Of a DNA stretch of 64,000 nt, positions 41,987 to 50,440 are shown one piece after another. Under the pieces are notes generated by a model. The model made no database searches, was not told the origin of the DNA, and saw nothing but the letters and a program-made list of their open reading frames with translations. Location of the stretch: positions 62,001-126,000 of the forward strand of contig NZ_JASNVW010000003.1 of NCBI RefSeq assembly GCF_030186535.1, in the 5' to 3' direction. The position numbers and the translations under genes are program-made. The stretch is from Ignisphaera cupida. GTDB lineage: Archaea; Thermoproteota; Thermoprotei_A; Sulfolobales; Ignisphaeraceae. The stretch's first letter is position 1; each line of letters opens with the position of its first letter.

Positions 41987-44242
41987 ATGGAGGACAAACT
42001 TTCTTATGAACGAAGAGGCTTAGAGGCTCTGTATGCATTTACACCATTTAAAATAGTGTATAAGCATAGAGATGAGTCGAGAGGTAAGACTGATGCTTAT
42101 GTTCTCGTGATTCTACCGCCTAAAAGATATTATACGTTATATGTTGAAGATTTTAAAGAAGTTGAAAATCTCAATATAGAGAATATCATTAGAAGTTTTA
42201 AGAAAGAAAATTATGATCTTTGGAAAAAATTGTGGCAAAATAGGTTTAAACGCAGACATCCAATCCAAATAGAAAACATTAAAATATATGAATATGAAAG
42301 CTGGCCCTCATTACATTTCAAAGAGTCTAAAAGCCCTTATGTATTAATTATTGATGAAGTACTGTATAATGTTTTTAATGGTTCGATACCTATAGAAGAC
42401 GAAAGAGTAAAAAGAATTTTCAACTCCAGATATAAATATAGAAGATTTCTGCTTGCTGAATATAATTTCAATTCTCTTTCTAATCCTTTTTTCTGTAGTC
42501 GAGGCTATGTCTTAATTACGCATAGACAAAAATGCCCAGTAAAGAATATATGTCCCTATGGTAGAGAAGGTCGATGCAATGGTTCGTTACTTAGAATTGG
42601 AGAAACCTATACAGGTCTTTACAAGGTCTTTCCACAAGTTAAAGTTAAAATTTTATCTCCTATGGAAATAGCTTCAAAGATGCAGCTTCACATATGGCTA
42701 TTTTCAATACGTTACAATTGGTATCCTCTGCTAAATGTCTACTTTGCTAATAGAGTATCGCTATTAGCATTTTATGAAGGAATTGTTTTTCAACCAAAGA
42801 AAAGCTTTTTACAACATTATCTAATAAAGTTTGGTCGTACACCAGGAGTTAGGATTATTGATACCGATGCCCTCATTTTAGAATTCGATGTTGAAACTCT
42901 TGATAAAGTTGTTAATGAACTTCTCCAAAAAGATTATAGTTGGCCTAAATTTAAGAAGAGCCTTCTCAGTAAAAGCGATTTATGTAGTGAGAAGTCTTGT
43001 GAGAAATCACCAAAGATTTTAAGACCGTGGAGATTCTTAGAGGAGGAGCTGAGAAGTGGATTTGATAATGAGAAAAACTTGAATAGGGTCTTTAATGATT
43101 TAATTGGTTCTGCAACATCATCGCTTAATGAACAAGATAAGCAATATTATAGATTCATAATTGTGCATACAATAGCTCATAACGTTTTGTTGTCGCTGTG
43201 GAGAGAACTTGGTTTAAGCGAAGCTCATTTGCGATACAAAATTGATTCTGAAAATGGTCGTTGGGCTATATACATATATGAGGCTGTGTCTGGTGGTTTA
43301 GGGTATTTAAGGCTCTTAGCTTTTAATAGAAAGTCTAAGCTTTATGAAATAATTGAGAAAAGCATTTATGAGTCTCCTCCAGAAGAATTTGCTGAGCGGT
43401 ATTGTAGTTGTACAATAAGAGACGAGGATATAGATACAATACAGAACATGTTAAGTGACTTAAGAAGGAAATGCGGAGAAAATGATGATGATTGTATAAA
43501 GGCTGTGAATAAGTTGCAAAAATTTGTGAATTCCATATATAGTATAATGTACAAGAAATTTAATGTGACTTTGCATCCATACACAATTACGTATATTTTA
43601 AATAGGATTGTTCCTGGTAGGTTAAGTGAGTTGTTTAGCAATGTTGTTGAGAGTATCCTATCTCTTTTCCTACCTTTTGATGGTAGCATCTATTGTGGTT
43701 TTATAGAGGAGGGGTGCTCTCTAGGTCCATTTCTAGAGCCATTATCAATAAGCTATACTGTGATGAAGCATATAGCTGATAATGGTAAGCAGTATACTCC
43801 ATACCCGCATGCTGATAAAATTGTTGTGCCATGGATGAAGCTAGCCAAGAACAAGCTAAAAATCATGACATCAAATATATCATTAAATGAAAATCATAAG
43901 GTTTACAAAACCATTAAGAGTTTGTGTGAACGTAGTGGCAAGGTATATATTTTGTTGGGGAAGAACGCTGTGGATGATGAAGCATCGAAAAAGACTGCTG
44001 AAATGTTTTTGAAGAATCTTGGCAAATGTGTTGAGATTAGATTGCACCCACAGCTTCATGCAAAGGCTGTGATAATAGATGATGTTGCTGTTGTTGAAGG
44101 CTCTTTTAACTTAACGATATCGGGTTTGTCAAAAAACATAGAGTTTGCAAATATCTTGTTGAAACCTGATGAAGTTAAGAGGAGAGTTGAGGATTTTGAT
44201 AAGTTGTGGAATGAAAGTAAAGAGTATTTTAAAAACTTGTAA
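41987..44242 (+). CDS. DrmB-like DUF1998 protein fused to a PLD nuclease (DrmB-DrmC fusion)
   Basis: A 751-residue protein. A Cys cluster (C-P-V-K-N-I-C-P ... G-R-C) near residue 183 and the block 'VHTIAHNVLLSLWRELGLSEAHLRYKID' (about 392) through 'YEAVSGGLGYLRLLA' (about 430) and 'AERYCSCTIRDED' are typical of DUF1998, the DrmB domain. Residues 600-750 form a phospholipase D-type nuclease half: 'EIRLHPQLHAKAVIIDDVAVVEGSFNLTISGL' contains the H-x-K-(x4)-D motif near 687. DISARM usually encodes DrmB and DrmC separately, so this is a natural fusion. Zero spacing to the helicase gene implies coupling. Role in defence is inferred. Confidence 0.78.
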   Translation: MEDKLSYERRGLEALYAFTPFKIVYKHRDESRGKTDAYVLVILPPKRYYTLYVEDFKEVENLNIENIIRSFKKENYDLWKKLWQNRFKRRHPIQIENIKIYEYESWPSLHFKESKSPYVLIIDEVLYNVFNGSIPIEDERVKRIFNSRYKYRRFLLAEYNFNSLSNPFFCSRGYVLITHRQKCPVKNICPYGREGRCNGSLLRIGETYTGLYKVFPQVKVKILSPMEIASKMQLHIWLFSIRYNWYPLLNVYFANRVSLLAFYEGIVFQPKKSFLQHYLIKFGRTPGVRIIDTDALILEFDVETLDKVVNELLQKDYSWPKFKKSLLSKSDLCSEKSCEKSPKILRPWRFLEEELRSGFDNEKNLNRVFNDLIGSATSSLNEQDKQYYRFIIVHTIAHNVLLSLWRELGLSEAHLRYKIDSENGRWAIYIYEAVSGGLGYLRLLAFNRKSKLYEIIEKSIYESPPEEFAERYCSCTIRDEDIDTIQNMLSDLRRKCGENDDDCIKAVNKLQKFVNSIYSIMYKKFNVTLHPYTITYILNRIVPGRLSELFSNVVESILSLFLPFDGSIYCGFIEEGCSLGPFLEPLSISYTVMKHIADNGKQYTPYPHADKIVVPWMKLAKNKLKIMTSNISLNENHKVYKTIKSLCERSGKVYILLGKNAVDDEASKKTAEMFLKNLGKCVEIRLHPQLHAKAVIIDDVAVVEGSFNLTISGLSKNIEFANILLKPDEVKRRVEDFDKLWNESKEYFKNL

Positions 44243-44257
44243 TTATAATGGTGGATT

Positions 44258-45376
44258 TTGTTGCAGGTTGTTGCTAGGTACTGGGGTAGAAAGCCAGTTG
44301 AATTGGTAAAGCCTTTAATTGAGGATTTGGAAGGTGTTGTTGTTGATCCTTTTGGTGGTTCTGGAAGCATAGTTTATGCTGCTCTGGAATTGGGTAAAAA
44401 GGGTGTTTACATAGATTTGAATCCTTATGCATGGCTTGTGGCACATGTTTTCATAGCTAAGGCAGATCATAAAAAGTTTATTGAAGCAGCTTCGCATGTT
44501 GTTGATAAAGCTTATGAGTTGTTGTCAAGCTCTTCATCTGCAAAGCTCAAGGGAGATTATTTAAGGTATGGTGATAGACCATTTCTAAAGCGCAGAAATT
44601 TTGATAGGGTAAGCGATTTCTTTTCTGCTGAAAATCGTAAGAAGCTTAGATCAATTCTTAGAGCGATAGACTCTATCGATACTGATGCCAACACCAAGCT
44701 TGCTCTATATCTCGCTTTTTGCAACACCTTATATCCATCATCGCTGATGAAGAGATGTGGTGCTGGCTCATGGGGAGTTCCAAGTTATTGGGCTCCAGAG
44801 AAAAGCTGTCCGGAGGATCCATTCAATGTCTTTGTTAGAGTTATTAGAAACATGCTTGACTTTTTCTCAAAACACAAACATTATAAAGTAGCATATAATC
44901 TAAATAGTCTTGATACTGCAGATGCTGTTTTGCTTCTAGAAGATGGCATTAGCTTTAACAAGTATAGAAGTAGTTGGGCTTTGGTCACAGATCCTCCACA
45001 TGTAGATGAGGTTCAGTACATGGAGCTATCATTTTTCTACTGGGCATGGCTAAAAAAATCAAACTTTAGAAGTATAGTGAGAAAAGTTCTTGGTAAATAC
45101 CCAAGGTATTGGTTCTCAAAAGAACTAACAGTGAATCCAAATAGAAACCAGACATTGGATAGCTACATAGCGAAACTATTCAGATTCATGACAAAAACAC
45201 GTAAGGTGAAGAGCAAGGTATTGATAATGCATGAAGAAAGGGAATATGTATTAAACAAGGTAATAGAGTTAGCAAAAAGTATATGGGGGAAAATCAAGGT
45301 TGAATATATTGAAATAAATGAACAAAGAAACATAGGGCCAAGAGGAGGAAGAACATATACCATAATAAAAGCATAG
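44258..45376 (+). CDS. DNA methylase (adenine/N4-cytosine type), third gene of the operon
   Basis: A 372-residue methylase starting at TTG, 15 nt after the DUF1998-PLD gene. 'YWGRKPVELVKPLIEDL' followed by 'VVVDPFGGSGSIVYAALELG' (Asp30) is the SAM-binding start of the DUF1156/COG1743-like group. Motif IV is 'LVTDPPHVDEVQYMELSFFYWAW' (Asp245), where the usual D-P-P-Y is D-P-P-H. That change in the base-flipping pocket is notable; activity is uncertain. Unlike the large methylase at 54-57 kb it lacks zinc-binding Cys pairs. It would supply the self-marking modification of the helicase/nuclease module. Confidence 0.75.
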   Translation: MLQVVARYWGRKPVELVKPLIEDLEGVVVDPFGGSGSIVYAALELGKKGVYIDLNPYAWLVAHVFIAKADHKKFIEAASHVVDKAYELLSSSSSAKLKGDYLRYGDRPFLKRRNFDRVSDFFSAENRKKLRSILRAIDSIDTDANTKLALYLAFCNTLYPSSLMKRCGAGSWGVPSYWAPEKSCPEDPFNVFVRVIRNMLDFFSKHKHYKVAYNLNSLDTADAVLLLEDGISFNKYRSSWALVTDPPHVDEVQYMELSFFYWAWLKKSNFRSIVRKVLGKYPRYWFSKELTVNPNRNQTLDSYIAKLFRFMTKTRKVKSKVLIMHEEREYVLNKVIELAKSIWGKIKVEYIEINEQRNIGPRGGRTYTIIKA

Positions 45377-45602
45377 CTTCATTGCTTAACTCTTCAAAAT
45401 AAAGATGTCACGCTTTCTCATTAATCTCTGTATAGTGTTATCATCTCTTAACAAATTTATTAAAGCTTTAAGAAAAAATTGAAAGCTTATTCACAAACCT
45501 CTGTGGTATGTACAATGTGTAAAATGCATCATATTTCCATTTACAAAGCTGTGAATCAAATCTCCTGCTGTGGAAATGCATGTGAAGTTTTGCATATTAC
45601 TC

Positions 45603-46913
45603 TTAGCTTTGTACACTTCTATTAGTTATCTTCTCGAATATTGCCATCATTTGCTGTGGTGCTTCTGTGTGTATGGGTATTAGCTTCTTTGGTTTGACTA
45701 TGTTTATAAGATCTTGGAAGTTGTGTTGGTGGTAGTGACCAGAGAGTCTCACTCTGTAAACGTCGAAGCCAAGTAGCTTAAGCCACTTGGTTACCACACG
45801 CTCCTCAACCTCCTTTGGTGTTTCGCGCGGTTCTGGATCTGTTAGAAGTGCTACTGCTTTTGGTATGGAAATTTCTTCTGTCCACAGCCTCAGCTTTCTA
45901 AGAATTTCGAGAAGGTTAATCAGATCCACAACCAGTATGTATTCCCGTGGATTTTTAAGCACATCGTGTATTATGCTTGCAAAGTCTAGTGGTGTTGGCG
46001 GTGGTGTTTCCAGTTCTGATGCCACAAACATATTGCTTATATCCATGTTGATGAAGTCTCTCAGGTATTTGAGAATCCAGTAAATTCTTTTAGAGGCTAC
46101 AACAACTCTTCTTCCAAATGTTTGTGAGTAGCTATAGATAAATGTGAAAAGCTCTAAATCCAAAGGATCTATAGATACTGCCACCAAGTCGTAGAGTAGA
46201 AGAGTTGTTGCAAAAATGTCTTGAAGTATTTGAACTGTTACTGGAAAATTCTCTATCTCAAACCCAAAGTTTGTCCCCTCAACAATGGCTATATCAACAT
46301 GCCCCAAACCAAGCTTCTCGAGATACTCTCCAAGATTATGTTGAAATAGGTTTGTTGGAGACTCAAGCCTTAAATCACCACTATAGAATATTGTGACGCT
46401 CTTCCCAAAGTATATGTAAGCTGTTGATGGATATGCACTATGGTGCACAGGTACAGCTGCCACACCTCTGCCATCAGCCTCAAGCTTCTTTGCAGAAACA
46501 ATTTTGCTGCTGTATTGTGGCGGTACATAGCTAAGCCATGATGTGCTAGTTTTATACCAATCAGCAACAGTCATTTGAAGAACCTCTGGCTCAGGAAAAA
46601 CTATTTCCACATCGCTTGGAACCCCAGATAAGAGGCCTAGGTGATCCAAATGAGTATGAGATATGTAAAGAGCTTCAGCACCCTCAAAAACACTTGGATC
46701 TGGAACAGCGTTAATAGATCTCAACTCGGAAATCCCAAGAGGCTCAACTCTACCGCCATAGAATTGACGAAGAACTGTGTAGCGAATGCCTTGATCAAAC
46801 ACAATCTTTTTATCACCATCCTTCACAACTATGCAGTTACCCCCAACCTCATTCCAACCACCATAAATCTCAATAACAGTATCGCCAATCTCAAATCTCT
46901 TGAGAGGCAGCAA
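45603..46913 (-). CDS. RNase J-like metallo-beta-lactamase-fold nuclease
   Basis: A 436-residue MBL protein. 'GWNEVGGNCIVVKDGDKKIVFDQG' begins the fold as in RNase J, and 'YISHTHLDHLGLLSG' (near residue 83) is the metal motif H-x-H-x-D-H. 'VHHSAYPSTAYIYFGKSVTIFYSGDLRLE' carries the next His and Asp, and 'VRLSGHYHQHNFQDLINIVKPKKLIPIHTE' near 400-430 gives the beta-CASP-type G-H and P-I-H-T-E motifs. Family members cut RNA or DNA. Its start lies inside the end of the SNF2 helicase gene (23-nt overlap), so it is the last gene of the leftward defence operon. A role as effector is inference; RNA turnover is the alternative. Confidence 0.82.
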   Translation of the reverse strand: MLPLKRFEIGDTVIEIYGGWNEVGGNCIVVKDGDKKIVFDQGIRYTVLRQFYGGRVEPLGISELRSINAVPDPSVFEGAEALYISHTHLDHLGLLSGVPSDVEIVFPEPEVLQMTVADWYKTSTSWLSYVPPQYSSKIVSAKKLEADGRGVAAVPVHHSAYPSTAYIYFGKSVTIFYSGDLRLESPTNLFQHNLGEYLEKLGLGHVDIAIVEGTNFGFEIENFPVTVQILQDIFATTLLLYDLVAVSIDPLDLELFTFIYSYSQTFGRRVVVASKRIYWILKYLRDFINMDISNMFVASELETPPPTPLDFASIIHDVLKNPREYILVVDLINLLEILRKLRLWTEEISIPKAVALLTDPEPRETPKEVEERVVTKWLKLLGFDVYRVRLSGHYHQHNFQDLINIVKPKKLIPIHTEAPQQMMAIFEKITNRSVQS

Positions 46914-49900
46914 CCCCTCTCAACCCAAGCAAAACATATCTCTTATATCCCACAGTAATCCAGCGAGCATTTTTCACTGGATTTCTTATTGCTATCAACT
47001 GTGGCTTGGAGCCAATGTTGTATACTATGTATAGCCAGTAGCTATCCCCAAGCCTCTTAGCGTACTCAAACTCTGTCTCTGTAAGCTCAACAACTATATC
47101 ACTTTCATACCTTCCCTTAACCTCTATATACCTAACCTCACCAGTTCTCGGATCAGTACTAAGAATATCGTAGTGCTCATACATACTCACATCCCTTGGC
47201 TCGCGACCCTGCATCTTTTCATACTTCATGGCAATATCCATAGCCATTTTCTCAACAGTTTCAATAGTTATTGGCGGTGGAGCAACCCCACCACTTTTCT
47301 CACTACACACAACAACTATTCTCCCAATTTGCTCTATTCTTGGATTTCTAAGATCCCTAGAAATATCTCTTGGCATCCAAACACCATGTTTTTCTGCAAA
47401 CCTATTCTCAGTTTTTGCTACATAATCCATAAACTGCTTCAAAATTGTTTTAGCCAAATCCTTATACTCGGAATAAAGACGAGAAATTACCTGGTCTCCC
47501 CCATAACTCCATTCCTCATGAGCTACAGCAAACGCATTAGCTATAAGCTTTGAAAACACTTCGATTAATTTAGATCCCCTCAACACATCTATTTTTCCAC
47601 TTCTATACCTAGCAACTCCAGCAACATCACTATAGAATGGTCTGTCATCAAAACTTAGCACAACCTTATAAAGACTTAGCTCCTCCACATCCAAATTATT
47701 ACAGTATCGAGAAATTAAAGTAATTTTTCCATGTTCACTCCAATTCCCAAGCTTTTCACTAATTAAGCTTAGCATAGCTCTATACAGAGATGCTGTATCA
47801 GATTTTTCATATATGTGCGAATCCACATACACCTTACCTTTCTCAACCTTTACATTATATCCACTTATTTCAAAAAGTGATTGAAAAAGCTTAAAAATAG
47901 CCTCCTCAGCTTCCTTGCAACATAAACCACCAAGAACACTGTTTCTCAATTTTTCATCAATTTTAACTTCCTTCAAACCCTCTTCTTCTTGCATTTTCTC
48001 TACATACTTCTTCAAATTCTTCATTATTGCTAAAATTCTCTCAATATAGTTTTTAAGACCTTCTGCACCATCTCTAAGAAACTCTAGCCATGCTTTATAC
48101 TCACTAAAGTGAATCTTCCTACCCTTCTCATCAGTTGCAGGTGCTGTAATGAGTAAATCTATTGGTCCCTTCCCCTCTCCAAGCATGTCAATTTCCAGCT
48201 CCTCTCCAATTGGCACAGACTTCTCAACACCAGATATATACCACGATAGCAGTTTTGCATATAGAATCTCCAAAGCCTTCATATCACTTTCAACAGGTAG
48301 AAGAATGGTATAGCTAGTAACGCTTTTCTTCTGACCAAGCCTCCAAACCCTACCAACTCTTTGAACAATTTTTATTGGGCTCCACGGAGGTTCATAGTGT
48401 ATAACTATGTTTGCTTGCTGAAGATTCAAACCTTCTGAAGCAACATCTGTCATTATAAGAACATCTACATATCCTCTAGACAGCCACATCTTAACATCGT
48501 CTATGGTGCATCTTTTTGATGTTGCACCAACGATTTCTGGTGGTATCACCTTTTCAGAGGTTACTAAAGCTATTTTGCTACTCCACTTTCGAAGCCTATT
48601 TTTAAGCTCGTTATAGATGTACTCAGCTGTATCTTTGAATTCGGTAAAAATAACAACTCGATCTCCTTTAGCTAAATGATTTTCAACAACATTTACTACC
48701 CCCATGAGTCTAGAATCATTATCCCCCACAATCTTCGAAGCCTCCATATATAATTCTTTAAGCTCTTTCACATCATCTTCATCTAAGAGAATTGAACATT
48801 TCTCAGCAAAATCATTTATGATATCATCTACGTCTATAATCTTGCTATTCTCACCAATAACCTCACTAATCTCCTCAAAACCTCCAGAGCCAAGCACTGA
48901 ATTAGCTATCTCACGAGCATATTCATTAACTTCTTTCTCTATAGCCTTTTCATCAATTTTAACATTTTCTCCAAGAGACTTCAAATAATATGCTCTCTTA
49001 TACAAAATTTTGTTGAATGTTGATAATGCTGCTTTCGGACTTGACGAAGCTCTTTTAGCTATCAAAACTAGGAGCAATCCCAATGCAGATGGCTCTTCAC
49101 CAATTCTATCATAATACCTTAGAAGTATTGTTCTTAAGAAATCGATAAGCTTATTATGAAACTCAATCTCGATTTTACTAGCTTTAACTGTTCTAGCTTT
49201 GAATTTACATTCCACAAAAACAGGTCTCTTCTCATAATAGTTGTTAACATCCATTTTTGTTCTTCTAAAAACAAGAGCTCCATTCACCAATCTATAGAAT
49301 TTTTCCGTGTCTAACTCTTTAGTACTTGCCTTGAGATATGGGTCTAAAAGCCTCAGTCTCTCTATATAATCCTCTGCCTTACCCCTATGTGGAGTAGCTG
49401 AAAGAAGCAAAACATTTCTTGAACAATCCTTAACAAGCTCAGTAACTAAGGAGTAGCGAAGAGTTTCATTATTACCTACCTTACCAACTCTGTGAGCTTC
49501 ATCGATTATAATAACATCCCAGTTCGCTGAAAGTATTTTATTGCGATGCCTATTCATTTTAGCTAGATCTATAGATGCTATGTATATTCCTGGTGGAAAG
49601 CCCTTGGCATAGATGTTATCTATTGTTTCACGCTCAATTTGATATATTTCATTTATTCCAAACCCTAGTCTCTTTAACTCCCAAATCCACTGAGTAACCA
49701 ATGTCCTTGGAACCAAAATAAGAACTCTGCTAACACGATCTACTTCACGTAGATACTTCATAATCATTATTGCTTCAATTGTTTTGCCCAAGCCTATTTC
49801 ATCTGCAATGAACATTCTAACAGGTTTTCTAGCCATAGCATATGCCAATATCTCAAGCTGATGTAGATAGGGATATACTGGCTCCTCACCAGGGGAATGT

Positions 49901-50052
49901 CTAAGCATGAATACGTAGGGATGATACTTAAGACCATCTAAAAAAGACTTTGCCAATGCCAAAGCAGCTACTTTAACATCATAGTCTGTGGAGCGTTCTA
50001 AACGCTTTTGCAACTCTGTAAACACCCCAGTACCCATTTCTCTCATATGCAT
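46891..50052 (-). CDS. SNF2-type helicase with C-terminal DUF3883 domain (DrmD-like)
   Basis: A 1053-residue protein. Motif I 'FIADEIGLGKTIEAIMIM' (Lys90), motif II 'VIIDEAHRVGK', motif III 'LLLSATPHRGKAED'. The second lobe has 'VVIFTEFKDTAEYIY', 'TDVASEGLNLQQANIVIHYEPPWSP' and 'QRVGRVWRLGQKKSV'. Near residues 960-1020 'YDILSTDPRTGEVRYIEVKGRYESDIVVELTETEFEYAKRLGDSYWLYIVYN' is the DUF3883 nuclease-like domain with the E-V-K-G core. SNF2 helicases with DUF3883 are typical of DISARM class 1 and related loci. Three ATGs (50052, 50046, 50037) are possible starts, all inside the small upstream gene. Confidence 0.85.
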   Translation of the reverse strand: MHMREMGTGVFTELQKRLERSTDYDVKVAALALAKSFLDGLKYHPYVFMLRHSPGEEPVYPYLHQLEILAYAMARKPVRMFIADEIGLGKTIEAIMIMKYLREVDRVSRVLILVPRTLVTQWIWELKRLGFGINEIYQIERETIDNIYAKGFPPGIYIASIDLAKMNRHRNKILSANWDVIIIDEAHRVGKVGNNETLRYSLVTELVKDCSRNVLLLSATPHRGKAEDYIERLRLLDPYLKASTKELDTEKFYRLVNGALVFRRTKMDVNNYYEKRPVFVECKFKARTVKASKIEIEFHNKLIDFLRTILLRYYDRIGEEPSALGLLLVLIAKRASSSPKAALSTFNKILYKRAYYLKSLGENVKIDEKAIEKEVNEYAREIANSVLGSGGFEEISEVIGENSKIIDVDDIINDFAEKCSILLDEDDVKELKELYMEASKIVGDNDSRLMGVVNVVENHLAKGDRVVIFTEFKDTAEYIYNELKNRLRKWSSKIALVTSEKVIPPEIVGATSKRCTIDDVKMWLSRGYVDVLIMTDVASEGLNLQQANIVIHYEPPWSPIKIVQRVGRVWRLGQKKSVTSYTILLPVESDMKALEILYAKLLSWYISGVEKSVPIGEELEIDMLGEGKGPIDLLITAPATDEKGRKIHFSEYKAWLEFLRDGAEGLKNYIERILAIMKNLKKYVEKMQEEEGLKEVKIDEKLRNSVLGGLCCKEAEEAIFKLFQSLFEISGYNVKVEKGKVYVDSHIYEKSDTASLYRAMLSLISEKLGNWSEHGKITLISRYCNNLDVEELSLYKVVLSFDDRPFYSDVAGVARYRSGKIDVLRGSKLIEVFSKLIANAFAVAHEEWSYGGDQVISRLYSEYKDLAKTILKQFMDYVAKTENRFAEKHGVWMPRDISRDLRNPRIEQIGRIVVVCSEKSGGVAPPPITIETVEKMAMDIAMKYEKMQGREPRDVSMYEHYDILSTDPRTGEVRYIEVKGRYESDIVVELTETEFEYAKRLGDSYWLYIVYNIGSKPQLIAIRNPVKNARWITVGYKRYVLLGLRGVAASQEI

Positions 50053-50431
50053 CTACAAATTTCGAGTACCAGAATATTGATTCCAATTCGCCAAGCTTAC
50101 TAACAACCTCTACAAGTCTTGGAGAACTCGATACCATGAACTGTCTTGTTCCTGCGTATATCACGAGTCTACGTATATATGCATCCGGATCGCGTCCCTC
50201 AACAACAATCACACTATCTCCAACAACTCTTTGCGGTGCTGACAAGCTGTCTAAAAAGGACTTTATATACTCTTTCCCAACTCTAGCCTCGAAGATGGGA
50301 TCTAAACCCTTTCTAGGTTCAGAAAAATATATTTGCACAACCTCAACGCTTCTGCGATACTTCTTACCAACTCTCCTAGACCTGAACACCAAATACCTAG
50401 CTACAACAGCTTCTGTTTGATTATTTAGCAT
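49979..50431 (-). CDS. Unknown small protein of the defence operon
   Basis: A 150-residue basic protein, not recognised. 'RSRRVGKKYRRSVEVVQIYFSEPRKGLDPIFEARVGKEYIKSFLDSL' and 'GDSVIVVEGRDPDAYIRRLVIYAGTRQFMVSSS' alternate strands and helices; there is no membrane segment. It sits between the DUF499 ATPase gene (9-nt gap) and the SNF2 helicase gene (74-nt overlap), so it is translated with them. Comparable loci often carry one small accessory gene at this point. It could be an adaptor between ATPase and helicase. Confidence 0.65.
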   Translation of the reverse strand: MLNNQTEAVVARYLVFRSRRVGKKYRRSVEVVQIYFSEPRKGLDPIFEARVGKEYIKSFLDSLSAPQRVVGDSVIVVEGRDPDAYIRRLVIYAGTRQFMVSSSPRLVEVVSKLGELESIFWYSKFVDAYERNGYWGVYRVAKAFRTLHRL

Positions 50432-50440
50432 TGTGCTTAC

